Of a DNA stretch of 64,000 nucleotides, positions 24,203-32,336 are shown in pieces (position 1 is the first letter of the stretch; each line of letters begins with the position of its first letter). The notes beneath the pieces were generated by a model. It was not told the origin of the DNA, did not search any database, and worked only from the letters and a program-made list of their open reading frames with translations. The stretch lies in the NCBI GenBank assembly GCA_964540905.1, contig CAZIOS010000012.1, positions 1 to 64,000 on the forward strand, in the 5' to 3' direction. The position numbers and the translations under genes were made by a program. Source of the stretch: VAYN01 sp964540905 (GTDB lineage Bacteria; Actinomycetota; Thermoleophilia; Solirubrobacterales; 70-9).

Positions 24203-24654
24203 AGTTTCCGAGCGAAGCCCGCCTGCGCCAGATCATCGCCTGCGTCGCGGCGCTGGGGATCGGCGTCGCCACCTACATCACGATCGCCGACTCGAGCGGC
24301 GGCGCCCCGGCCTGCCTCGCCGGTGGCGGCGGCTGCGAGACGGTCGCCAACAGCTCCTATTCGCACATCGCCGGCGTCAACGTCGCCGTCTTCGGGATCG
24401 TCGGCTACGTGCTGCTGCTGGCCAGCGCCTTCTTCGCCAACGACCTCGCCCGCTTCGGCGGCTTCGCCGTCGCCCTCGGCGGCTTCGGCTTCAGCGTCTA
24501 CCTGACCTACCTCGAGATCTTCAAGATCGAAGCGATCTGCCAGTGGTGCGTCTCCAGCGCCGTGCTGATGACGATTCTCTTCCTGCTCAACGCCACCCGC
24601 CTGATCGGTTACGCCGGGACCGCGGGCGCCGCCGCCGTGCCCGAAAAAGGCTAG
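24199..24654 (+). CDS. Vitamin K epoxide reductase (VKOR) family protein
   Basis: 151 aa with four membrane helices. The active-site pair is C114-C117 in AICQWCVSSA, the loop pair C39 and C46, and the conserved Ser is in ANSSYS. Bacterial VKOR reoxidises DsbA using quinone. The DsbA-like gene 44 nt downstream is its probable partner, so the two form a disulfide-generating system facing outside the cell. Confidence 0.94.
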   Translation: MKFPSEARLRQIIACVAALGIGVATYITIADSSGGAPACLAGGGGCETVANSSYSHIAGVNVAVFGIVGYVLLLASAFFANDLARFGGFAVALGGFGFSVYLTYLEIFKIEAICQWCVSSAVLMTILFLLNATRLIGYAGTAGAAAVPEKG

Positions 24655-24697
24655 CGTCCCGCATCGCGGTCTTCGTAAGAAAGCGACAGGAGGAGAG

Positions 24698-25468
24698 ATG
24701 AGCAACAAGCGGGAGCGGGAGAAACGCCGGGAAGAACGGCTGCAGGAAGAAACCAAGGTCGACTCCGGCGAGCGCCGCAAGCGCCTGCTGCAGCTCGGCG
24801 CCGGCACGGTCTTCGTCGTCATCATCGCCGTCGTCGTGCTGATCGTCGTCAACGGCTCGAGCAGCAGCAGCGGTGGCGAAGCCGGTCACCTGAAAGAAAT
24901 TCCGGCGGTCGACAGCCTCGTCGCGGGCATCCCGCAGAAGGGCCTGATCCTCGGCGACCCCAAGGCCAAGGTGAAGCTCTACGAGTACGGAGACCTGCAG
25001 TGCCCGGTCTGCAAAGCGTATTCGGAAGAAGTGCTGCCGCAGGTGATCGACAACAAGGTCAAATCCGGCGAAGCGTCGATCCAGTTCCGCAACTTCATGA
25101 TCATCGGCCCGCAGTCGCTGCCGGCCGGCGCCGCGGCGCTGGCGGCCGGCGTCCAGGGGCGCGGCTGGAACTTCATCGAGCTCTTCTACCGCAACCAGGG
25201 CGAGGAGGACTCCGGCTACGTCACCGACGAATTCCTCCACTCGATCGCCAAGGGCGCCGGCGTCAAGAACATCGCCCAGTGGGAAAAGGAACGCAAGAGC
25301 GCGAAGTTCGAAGAAGAGGCAAAACGCACGACCGAACAGGCCGAAAACTTCGGCTTCACCGGCACGCCGTCGTTCGCGATCGAAGGCCCGAACAGCAACG
25401 GGATCAAACTGCTCGGCACCCCCGGCGGCGCCGAACCGATCGAAGAAGCGATCGAAGAAGTCTCCTAA
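24698..25468 (+). CDS. DsbA-family thiol:disulfide oxidoreductase, membrane anchored
   Basis: 256 aa. A charged N-terminus, one membrane helix (about 34-53) and a Ser-rich linker lead to a DsbA-like thioredoxin domain. The redox centre is C102-P-V-C105 in GDLQCPVCKAYSEE and the cis-Pro loop is FTGTPSFAIEG. A strong AGGAGG site precedes the ATG. It pairs functionally with the VKOR gene immediately upstream. Confidence 0.93.
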   Translation: MSNKREREKRREERLQEETKVDSGERRKRLLQLGAGTVFVVIIAVVVLIVVNGSSSSSGGEAGHLKEIPAVDSLVAGIPQKGLILGDPKAKVKLYEYGDLQCPVCKAYSEEVLPQVIDNKVKSGEASIQFRNFMIIGPQSLPAGAAALAAGVQGRGWNFIELFYRNQGEEDSGYVTDEFLHSIAKGAGVKNIAQWEKERKSAKFEEEAKRTTEQAENFGFTGTPSFAIEGPNSNGIKLLGTPGGAEPIEEAIEEVS

Positions 25469-25478
25469 GGGCTCGAGA

Positions 25479-25521
25479 GGCGGGGAGCGGCAGGCGATTC
25501 CCGCGGCCTGCCGCCCCCGTC
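25479..25521 (+). terminator. GC-rich hairpin after the dsbA-like gene
   Basis: The left arm 25479-25495 pairs with 25506-25521 over 16 bp with one bulged A and one G-U, around a 10-nt loop. It starts 11 nt after the stop codon. No T-tract follows. The remaining 40 nt up to the next gene contain TTGACA (about 25543-25548) but no convincing -10. Confidence 0.6.
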
Positions 25522-25561
25522 TGGGCTCCTATCGCTTCGAGTTGACATAACCACCATTATC

Positions 25562-26044
25562 GTGCGTTCCCTCAGGCGGTACCGCCAGATGATCGAAACC
25601 CGGCTTGGGCCCTTCTGGCTTGGGTTTCTGGACGGACTGAGTGCCGTCTTGGGCGTATTTGTCGCGGCGCTGCTGATCTCTACCGCGCTGCCCTCGGGCC
25701 AGCCGTCGCAGGCGCTCTTCGCAAACCTCGCTCAAATCGGCGCAACCCTCTTTGTCGCCTACAGCGTCGCGACCGCGGCAGCGGCTTACAGAAAGGACGC
25801 GCTCGACCAGCACGTCAACTGGCTGGGCTCCATTTGCAGCGTCGGCACCATGGGTATGGTTTCTATCGGTCTCAGCGTCGCCCTCGGTGCCGATCGCGGT
25901 GCCGGTCACGCCAGCGCCTGGGACACCGTCGGCCTCTGCTGGATCGTGGCGACGACCGTCCTCATGGGCTTCCTCATCGCCTTCCTGCCTTATGCGACCT
26001 TCAGCTGGCAAGGCCAGGCCGACGACGCTCCCGCCGGCGAGTAG
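25562..26044 (+). CDS. Four-helix membrane protein of unknown function
   Basis: 160 aa with four predicted membrane helices (about 18-42, 53-73, 84-107 and 118-145), starting MRSLRRYRQMIE with a positive-inside N-terminus. I do not recognise the family. The codons are visibly less GC-rich than in the neighbours (runs such as cttgggtttctgg), which may mean recent acquisition. The start is the GTG at 25562 or the ATG at 25589. It converges with the phosphoesterase gene. Confidence 0.7.
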   Translation: MRSLRRYRQMIETRLGPFWLGFLDGLSAVLGVFVAALLISTALPSGQPSQALFANLAQIGATLFVAYSVATAAAAYRKDALDQHVNWLGSICSVGTMGMVSIGLSVALGADRGAGHASAWDTVGLCWIVATTVLMGFLIAFLPYATFSWQGQADDAPAGE

Positions 26045-26052
26045 ACATAACG

Positions 26053-27417
26053 TCAGCCGGCGGCTGCGACGTGGACCGTCGCCTTGGCCGGATTGCAGAT
26101 CGGCGGCCTGGCGCGGGCGACGACGGCGCCGCTGCGGGCTGGGCTCAGCACCAGTTGTGCGGCGCCGGCGCCGTTGGTGCGTGCCCGGGCGCCGGCGAAG
26201 CTGACGATCGCTCCCTTGCGACAGGCCGGCAGCTGGGTCGTCAGCTTGAACTTGAAGGTCGTCTTCCTCCCCACCACGGCCTTCCGCGGCCGCACCTGCA
26301 GCTTGGTGCCGAGTTGGCAGTCGGGACGGTCGAAGACGTCGCTGCCGAACGGCTTCACGCCGGGCCTGCCGGCTTCGGCGAGGTGGCTCAGCTCGAAGTC
26401 GTCCTCGACCCAGTTCAGCATCGAGTAGTGGTTGTACGGGGTCTGGGTGACGGTGCCGGGCCGCACGCAGGGCGAGAGCATGACGGCGCCGATCTGACCG
26501 CCGCCGTCGCCCTGGGCGACGCCGTCACCGTTGTTGGGCGTGTTCGGCCCGCTTTTCTCGCTGCAACAGGACTGGGCGCCGGTCTCGGACTCGTCGAAGG
26601 TGATCAGGATCGCCCCCCGTTCGTCGTAGGCCGGCGAGGCCTGGATCCGCGGCACCCATTCGGAGAGGAAGGCGTTGATGCCGGCGAAGCCGGCGGGCTG
26701 GGTCGGGTCGGCGCAGGTCGCGTCGTGCCCGTCTGAGCAGACGTCGGGGGTGATGAAGCTGTAGGCCGGCGTGGTGCTGGCCTTGCGCAGGTCCACGCTC
26801 AGCTGGTCGAGGTTGACGACGTTCTGCTGGCAGGTCGGGCGGTCGATGATCGAGTGGAAGTAGACGAAGGGGTCGTGGCGGGTCGCGTAGAGGTCGGTCG
26901 GGCTCTCGCCCGACTCCAGGTCGGGGCCGCCGACCGTCGGATGACTGCAGTTGGTGGGCATGTCCTGCATGTAGCCGCGCCAGCTGACCCCCTTTTCTTC
27001 GAGCTGGTTGGCGACCGTGTGCACGGTATCGGGGTAGGCGCAGCCCTGGCCGACCGCCACCCCGTCTGCTTCCAGCGTCCCCGGCGTCATCTCGGTGAAG
27101 GTCCCGCAGTCCGCCTGCGTCTGCTGGTTCGGCGGCTGGCCGCTGATCATCGCCAGGTAGTTGTCGAGGCTGTGGTGGCCGATCCCGAAGTAGTTGGGGA
27201 CGAAGGCGCCGTCTTCTTTCAGGGTCGTGCCCAGGTAGGGGGCCGGCGGGTTGGCGCCGAAGGTGTCGTCGGCGTCCTCGTTCTCGAGGACGATGATGAA
27301 GAGGTGGCTGATGTGGGGCGTCGCCGCGGCTGCGGGAGCAGCCTGGCTGGCGCACAACGAGAGGACGAACGGCAGCGCCAGGAACAGCGTCAGGCTCGCG
27401 CGAAGACGGTTCACCAT
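26053..27417 (-). CDS. Secreted phosphoesterase (phospholipase C/acid phosphatase family)
   Basis: 454 aa with a signal peptide (about 1-33, ending ASQAAPAAAA). The phosphoesterase domain starts ISHLFIIVLENEDADDTFG. Metal and catalytic positions include GHHSLDNYLAMISG and AILITFDESETGAQSC. The last 110 residues look like an immunoglobulin-like beta domain. It is probably an extracellular phosphatase or phospholipase. The ATG at 27417 is preceded by TATGCT at leaderless spacing; an ATG four codons upstream also exists. Confidence 0.85.
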   Translation of the reverse strand: MVNRLRASLTLFLALPFVLSLCASQAAPAAAATPHISHLFIIVLENEDADDTFGANPPAPYLGTTLKEDGAFVPNYFGIGHHSLDNYLAMISGQPPNQQTQADCGTFTEMTPGTLEADGVAVGQGCAYPDTVHTVANQLEEKGVSWRGYMQDMPTNCSHPTVGGPDLESGESPTDLYATRHDPFVYFHSIIDRPTCQQNVVNLDQLSVDLRKASTTPAYSFITPDVCSDGHDATCADPTQPAGFAGINAFLSEWVPRIQASPAYDERGAILITFDESETGAQSCCSEKSGPNTPNNGDGVAQGDGGGQIGAVMLSPCVRPGTVTQTPYNHYSMLNWVEDDFELSHLAEAGRPGVKPFGSDVFDRPDCQLGTKLQVRPRKAVVGRKTTFKFKLTTQLPACRKGAIVSFAGARARTNGAGAAQLVLSPARSGAVVARARPPICNPAKATVHVAAAG

Positions 27418-27454
27418 CGCCGCCAGCATAACCCGGTGCCCGAGGCTCGAGGAA

Positions 27455-28114
27455 TCAGGCGGCGTGGGTCGCGTCGCCGCGCACCAGCGGCTCGACGATC
27501 GGCAGCGCCTTCGGCAGCCGGTCGTGCTCGACGGTGCCGAGTCGCAGCGGCGAGGCGGCGATCGTCGCCAGGGTGTCGCGGTTGCAGTGGCAGCCGTCGC
27601 CGAGAAAGCGCCAGGGGCGCTCGAGGCGGTCCTGCCAGCGGGCCAGGCCGGGATCCTCGGCGCGGACGTGCTCGATGAAGAGCAGCCGGCCACCGGGGGC
27701 CAGCACCCGCGCCAGCTCGGCCAGGGTCGCGGCCGGGTCGGGGACGGTGCAGAGCACCAGCGTCACCACCGCGGTGTCGAAACTGGCGGCGGCGAACGGC
27801 AGCCGTTCGCCGGGCGCTTCGACGACCTCCACCTCCCGCCCCAGCGCAGCCAGCTTCGGGCGCAGCCGCGCCGCCATGTGCGGGTCGGGCTCGACCGCGG
27901 TCAGCCGCTCGACCGCGCTCGGGTAGAGATCGAGGTTGAGGCCGGTGCCGGCGCCGAGCTCGAGCACCCTCCCCCGCGCCCCGGCGAGCAGCTCGCGGCG
28001 CATCCGCCGCAACCCGGCTTCCTCCGTCGCCCTCAGGGCGCGCTCGTAGATCGCCGCGAAGGCCCGGCCCCAGGTCGCCTCATAGACGCGGCCCATGCCC
28101 ACCGCGCCGCGCAT
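27455..28114 (-). CDS. Class I methyltransferase, UbiE/METTL7-like
   Basis: 219 aa. Motif I is VLELGAGTGLNLDLYP, followed by LTAVEPDPHMAARL, and ERLPFAAASFDTAVVTLVLCTVPDP is the UbiE-type region. The C-terminal GDGCHCNRDT stretch resembles METTL7-like thiol methyltransferases. It lies 3 nt after an SDR gene and likely shares its transcript. The substrate is unknown. The start could be the ATG at 28114 or the one six codons in. Confidence 0.8.
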   Translation of the reverse strand: MRGAVGMGRVYEATWGRAFAAIYERALRATEEAGLRRMRRELLAGARGRVLELGAGTGLNLDLYPSAVERLTAVEPDPHMAARLRPKLAALGREVEVVEAPGERLPFAAASFDTAVVTLVLCTVPDPAATLAELARVLAPGGRLLFIEHVRAEDPGLARWQDRLERPWRFLGDGCHCNRDTLATIAASPLRLGTVEHDRLPKALPIVEPLVRGDATHAA

Positions 28115-28117
28115 GCG

Positions 28118-29014
28118 TCAGGCGGCGTCGCGCTGGGCTGGCTCCGGCGCCGCCGTTGCGGCCGCCTCGCCGGCGCTCGGCTCGCTGGCCGCGGCCCGCT
28201 CCTCGTAGGCGCGGCGGGCGCCGTGGTCGACCTCGAGCATCAGCTTGTCGACCTTCATCAGCCGCCCGAGGCCCTCGCGGGCGCCGCGCGGCAGCAGGGT
28301 GAGGAACCTGTACATGGCGCCGTTGGCGCGGGGCACGAAGACGTCGAAGCGCGGCACTTCCATCGCCGCGACGATCTCGTCGGCGACGTCCTCCGCCTCG
28401 ACCGGTTTGACCCAGCGCTGGCCGACGCCGCTGGTCAGCTCGGTGTTGACCACGGTCGGCATCACGCAGAGCACCTCGACGCCGCTGCCGCGCAGCTCCG
28501 CCCGCACCGCCTCGCTGATCCCGACCACGGCGTGCTTGGTGCCGCAATAGGTGGCGATGCCGGGAATCCCCGCTTTGCCCGCCTGCGAGGCGATGTTGAC
28601 GATGTAGCCGCCGCCACGGGGGCGCAGCCGCCCGATCGCCAGCTGGGTGCCGGTGATCACCCCGTGCAGGTTGATGTCGATCTGGCGCCGCACCGACTCC
28701 GGGCTCTCCTCGGCGAACGGCGTCACCGGCATGATCCCGGCGTTGTTGATCACCGCGTCGAGCGGACCGAGCTGGCGCTCGGTCTCCTCCAGGAAGCGCT
28801 CGAAGGAGGCGCGCTCGGTGACATCGAGCGGCAGCGCGATCGTGCCGCCGCCGAGGCCGCTGGCGGTCGCTTCGGCCAGCCCCAGGTCGAGGTCGCCGAT
28901 CGCGACACGGGCGCCCTTGCGGACCAGCGCCGTCGCGGTCGCCTTGCCGATCCCGCGGGCGCCGCCGGTGATCGCCACGACCTTGCCGCTGAGTGAACGC
29001 CGCTGCTTCGCCAT
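28118..29014 (-). CDS. Short-chain dehydrogenase/reductase
   Basis: 298 aa classical SDR. The cofactor loop is TGGARGIGKA, NNAG is present, the catalytic Ser is in VNIASQAG and the Tyr/Lys are in YCGTKHA. The C-terminal 50 residues are an Ala/Glu-rich extension after KLMLEVDHGARRAY. It is downstream of the thiolase-like gene, so the pair may act on an acyl-CoA or sterol-like substrate; that is inference. Confidence 0.88.
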   Translation of the reverse strand: MAKQRRSLSGKVVAITGGARGIGKATATALVRKGARVAIGDLDLGLAEATASGLGGGTIALPLDVTERASFERFLEETERQLGPLDAVINNAGIMPVTPFAEESPESVRRQIDINLHGVITGTQLAIGRLRPRGGGYIVNIASQAGKAGIPGIATYCGTKHAVVGISEAVRAELRGSGVEVLCVMPTVVNTELTSGVGQRWVKPVEAEDVADEIVAAMEVPRFDVFVPRANGAMYRFLTLLPRGAREGLGRLMKVDKLMLEVDHGARRAYEERAAASEPSAGEAAATAAPEPAQRDAA

Positions 29015-29041
29015 CTTGCTCTCCTCCGGTTGCGGCGGGCC

Positions 29042-30235
29042 TCAGCCCGCTGGCTTGTAGATGGTGACCACGGCGGCGCCGCCGAGGCCGATGTTGTGCT
29101 GGAGCGCCAGCTTCGCGCCCTCGACCTGGCGCTTGTCCGCCTGACCGCGCAGCTGCCAGGTCAGTTCCGAGCACTGGGCGAGGCCGGTGGCGCCGAGCGG
29201 GTGGCCCTTGGAGATCAGCCCGCCGGAGGGATTGACCACCACCTGGCCGCCGAAGGTCGTCGCCTCTTCCTCGACCAGCTTGTGCGCCTCGCCCTCGGCC
29301 GCAAAGCCGAGCGCTTCGTAGGTGATCAGCTCGTTGGCGCTGAAGCAGTCGTGCAGCTCGCAGACGTCGACCTCGTGGGCGCTGACCTCGGCTTCGGCGT
29401 AGGCGTCCTCCGCGGCTTTCTTTGACATGTCCGCGCCGACGATCGTCATGCAGTCGGCGCCCTCGTCGAAGGTCGAGCTGAGGTCGGTGACCATCGACTG
29501 GCCGGCGATCTCGACCGCCCGGTCCCAGAGGTCGTGGGCGTCGACGTAACGCTCGGAGGCGACGATCGCGCAGGCGGAGCCGTCGGAGGTCGGCGAGCAC
29601 TGCAGCTTGGTCAGCGGGTCGTGGATCATCCGCGCCGCCTTGATGTCCTCGAGGCTGTACTCGTCCTGGAACTGGGCGTAGGGGTTGTTGACCGAGTGCT
29701 TGTGGTTCTTCCAGCCGATCCAGGCGTAGTGGTCGGCGGTCGAGCCGTATTTGTCCATGTGGTCGCGGCCGGCGTTGCCGAACATCTGCGGGGCGGCCGG
29801 CGACTGCTCGGGATCGCGGATCTCAAACATGCGGGTGGCGTGCTTGTCGAGCGCGTTGGTGCGGTCGGTGTACTTGACCCCGAGCGAGCCCGGCTCCATC
29901 TTCTCGAAGCCGAGCGCCATCGCGCAGTCGACGAGGCCGCCCTTGACCGACTGGCGGGCGAGGAACAGCGCCGAGGAGCCGGTCGAGCAGTTGTTGTTGA
30001 CGTTGACGACCGGGATCCCGGTCAGGCCGAGCTGGTAGAGCGCCCGCTGGCCGTAGGTCGAGTCGCCGTAGCAGTAGCCAGCGTAGGCCTGCTCGACGTC
30101 CTCGTAGGGAATGCCGGCGTCGGCGAGTGCCTTCTCCCCCGCCTCCTTAGCCCAGTCCGGGTAATCGCCCTCCTTGGTGCCGGGCTTCTCGAACTTGGTC
30201 ATCCCGACCCCGATCACGTACGTGCGGTTGCTCAA
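29042..30235 (-). CDS. Thiolase-like lipid-transfer protein (SCP-x thiolase family)
   Basis: 397 aa. It has the thiolase fold with the nucleophile Cys in VNVNNNCSTGSSAL. The HxxD-type VCELHDCFSANELI and the C-terminal GGLISKGHPLGATGLAQCSEL place it with SCP-x-type thiolases. These cleave or form beta-keto acyl-CoAs in branched lipid or sterol breakdown. The start is TTG with a strong AGGAG seven nt upstream, which decides the start. An SDR and a methyltransferase gene follow. Confidence 0.9.
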   Translation of the reverse strand: MSNRTYVIGVGMTKFEKPGTKEGDYPDWAKEAGEKALADAGIPYEDVEQAYAGYCYGDSTYGQRALYQLGLTGIPVVNVNNNCSTGSSALFLARQSVKGGLVDCAMALGFEKMEPGSLGVKYTDRTNALDKHATRMFEIRDPEQSPAAPQMFGNAGRDHMDKYGSTADHYAWIGWKNHKHSVNNPYAQFQDEYSLEDIKAARMIHDPLTKLQCSPTSDGSACAIVASERYVDAHDLWDRAVEIAGQSMVTDLSSTFDEGADCMTIVGADMSKKAAEDAYAEAEVSAHEVDVCELHDCFSANELITYEALGFAAEGEAHKLVEEEATTFGGQVVVNPSGGLISKGHPLGATGLAQCSELTWQLRGQADKRQVEGAKLALQHNIGLGGAAVVTIYKPAG

Positions 30236-30295
30236 AGTCTCGCTCCTGTGTTGGCCCGCGCCCCCGCGCGGCGGTTTGGCTGCGTGGCCAGGAAT

Positions 30296-31393
30296 CTAGC
30301 GCAGGCTTGCCCCTTCGCCGGGGTTCGGCCAGAGCCGGAAGGCGAGGAAGGCGATCGCGATCCCCAGGGCGGTGCCGATCGCGCGCTGGCCGGCGGCCTC
30401 GAAGGCGCCCTCGCCGAGGGTGTCGGTGAGGAGGACGACGTAGGTCGTGATCGCGGCCGTGAACAGCGCGTACTGGACCGTCAGCAGGCCGAAGGTGAGC
30501 GCCGCGGAGATCGTCAGGACGACCCCGATCACCAGATCCTGGCCGCCGAAGGCCTCGGCGATCGCGGTCGCGACGACGAGGCCGAGCAGGGTGCCGAGCG
30601 CCCGCAGGATCAGGCGATGGTAGGTCTCGTCGCGCTCGGGGCGCATCACGAAGAGGATCGTCAGCGGGATCCAGAAGCCGTGGTCGCGCATGCCGAGGAT
30701 GCGGTAGAGGGCGACCCCGGCGGCGAGCGCGGCACCGAAGCGGATCGCGTGGCGGGCGTTGGCCGAGCCCAGGTTCAGGTTCGCGCGCAGCGCCGCTGCC
30801 GCCGCGCGACCGTCCCAGCCGCTGGCCGCGTCCTCGCCGCTGCGGTCGGCGCAGAACCAGACCAGCAGCGACCAGAGCGACTGCAGGAGCCCGCCGGCGG
30901 TGGCATAGAGCAGGGCGGGCCAGGCATCGCCGGGGGCGAGGAAAAGGCCCTGGCCGATCAACAGCGCCAGCGAGACCGCGAGACCGGCGATCGCCAGCCG
31001 CAGCGAGACCGAGAAGCAGTAGCCGGCGGCGGCGCCGAGCAAGCCCATCGCCAGCACCGCGGTCGGGGCGGTCTGGCTGCTGAGCACGCCGAGCGCCGCC
31101 GCGAGCCCGATTGCCGGTGCCGCCGCGGCCTGCCAGCCGGCCCGCGGCCGCGCCGGGGCGTCGAGCCCGGGGAAGCCGGCGAGCAGGGCGCCGGTGGCGA
31201 TCGCGCCCTTGGTCGGGGCGTCGAAGCCGAGCTCGATCGCCAGCGAGAGGCCGATCGGCACCGCGATCAGGGCGCCGCGCCGCAGCGCCGGCCCCGCTTC
31301 GCTGGGGCCCAGCGCGAACAGCGGCGAGGTCTGCAGCCGCCGCGCCGCGCCGCTGGCGTTGAACAGGCGCGACGGGGGACGGCCGGTCGGCAT
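30296..31393 (-). CDS. FUSC-family membrane protein (aromatic acid exporter-like)
   Basis: 365 aa with two blocks of hydrophobic helices (about 40-190 and 225-355) separated by a soluble stretch, the duplicated FUSC/YccS layout. DHGFWIPLTILFVMRPERDETYHR is the characteristic signature. Family members are linked to export of aromatic or fatty acids. It is divergent from ccdA, with 26 nt between starts. Confidence 0.85.
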   Translation of the reverse strand: MPTGRPPSRLFNASGAARRLQTSPLFALGPSEAGPALRRGALIAVPIGLSLAIELGFDAPTKGAIATGALLAGFPGLDAPARPRAGWQAAAAPAIGLAAALGVLSSQTAPTAVLAMGLLGAAAGYCFSVSLRLAIAGLAVSLALLIGQGLFLAPGDAWPALLYATAGGLLQSLWSLLVWFCADRSGEDAASGWDGRAAAAALRANLNLGSANARHAIRFGAALAAGVALYRILGMRDHGFWIPLTILFVMRPERDETYHRLILRALGTLLGLVVATAIAEAFGGQDLVIGVVLTISAALTFGLLTVQYALFTAAITTYVVLLTDTLGEGAFEAAGQRAIGTALGIAIAFLAFRLWPNPGEGASLR

Positions 31394-31419
31394 CGGGCCT
31401 GAGGGTAACCTGAGGGGAC

Positions 31420-32181
31420 GTGGTCACCGCGGTTCTAAGCTCCGACCCGGCGGCGGGAGTCGGCATCTTCGCCGCCCTCGCGGCGGGGATCGTCTCCTTC
31501 CTCTCCCCCTGCGTGCTGCCGCTGGTGCCCGGCTACCTCTCGGCGGTGACCGGCGTCTCGGCCGCCGAGCTCGACGACGCCGGCTGGCGCCGCGTGCTCG
31601 GTCCCAGCCTGCTCTTCGTCGCCAGCTTCTCGGCGATCTTCATCCTGCTCGGCCTCACCGCCACCGGGCTCGGCTCCTTCCTCGACGAAAACAAGCAGCT
31701 GCTGACGAAGATCTCAGCGGCGCTGATCATCGTCATGGGCGTCCTCTTCGTCGCTTCGCTCTTCATCACCCGGCTCAATCGCGAGTGGCACGTCGAGGCC
31801 CTGTTGGAGCGCGCCGGCAAGGGCGGGCCGATCGTCGCCGGCGCCGCCTTCGCGATCGCCTGGACCCCCTGCATCGGCCCCACCCTCGGCGCCATCCTCT
31901 CCGCCGCCGCGCTCTCCGGCTCGGCCGCCCGCGGCGCCTTCCTGCTCGCCGTCTACTCGGCCGGCCTGGCGATCCCATTCCTGCTCACCGCGATCGCCTT
32001 CTCCCGCATGACCACCGCCTTCGCCGTCGTCAAGCGCCACTACCAGGCGATCGTCGCCGTCGGCGGCCTGATCCTGATCGCGATGGGCGTCCTGATCTGG
32101 ACCGGCGAACTCTCCCAGCTCAACATCGAAGCCCAGAACTGGCTCTCGAGTCTTGGCTTGGACTTCTGGAACCAGGTCTGA
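31420..32181 (+). CDS. ccdA: CcdA-type cytochrome c biogenesis/thiol transport protein
   Basis: 253 aa with six or seven membrane helices. The redox pair is C31 in FLSPCVLPLVPG and C151 in WTPCIGPTLG, the classic CcdA/DsbD core. It moves electrons from cytosolic thioredoxin to extracytoplasmic targets. No cytochrome c synthesis genes are adjacent, so it may serve other reductases. TAACCT (31406-31411) is 8 nt before the GTG start. Confidence 0.92.
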   Translation: MVTAVLSSDPAAGVGIFAALAAGIVSFLSPCVLPLVPGYLSAVTGVSAAELDDAGWRRVLGPSLLFVASFSAIFILLGLTATGLGSFLDENKQLLTKISAALIIVMGVLFVASLFITRLNREWHVEALLERAGKGGPIVAGAAFAIAWTPCIGPTLGAILSAAALSGSAARGAFLLAVYSAGLAIPFLLTAIAFSRMTTAFAVVKRHYQAIVAVGGLILIAMGVLIWTGELSQLNIEAQNWLSSLGLDFWNQV

Positions 32182-32208
32182 GCGAAACGTTCTGTCCGAC
32201 CCTCCCTC

Positions 32209-32214
32209 TAATCT
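32209..32214 (+). promoter_or_regulatory. Probable -10 box of the DUF3800 leader
   Basis: TAATCT lies about 10 nt before the first paired base of the folded leader at 32224. Transcription would therefore begin almost exactly at the 5' end of the structure. No clear -35 is visible. Confidence 0.45.
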
Positions 32215-32223
32215 GCCACACTT

Positions 32224-32316
32224 AGGAAGGATGGTCGTGGGGAGTCCCGCCCGCTGCCCTCATAGGCAGCATCCGCTGGAATAAGCGGCTGCAGGCGGCC
32301 CCGGTCCATCCTTTCT
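32224..32316 (+). ncRNA. Candidate structured leader RNA upstream of the DUF3800 gene
   Basis: A multi-branched fold can be drawn by eye. P1 pairs 32224-32234 with 32306-32316 over 11 bp (one G-U). Inside it, GGGG pairs with CCCC and CCGCC (32247-32251) with GGCGG (32294-32298). Two terminal hairpins follow: GCTGCC-ctcata-GGCAGC (32253-32270) and CCGCT-ggaata-AGCGG (32273-32288). The structure ends about 20 nt before the GTG start, with a G-rich ribosome site between. Structured RNA motifs next to DUF3800 genes have been reported as a class; I cannot say whether this matches one of them. Confidence 0.6.
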
Positions 32317-32336
32317 TCGTAGGTAGGGGGGTCGGG

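Noticed and set aside
25541..25561. TTGACA as -35 of the four-helix membrane protein gene
   Set aside because: No acceptable -10 at 16-18 nt spacing before the proposed start, so no promoter is annotated.
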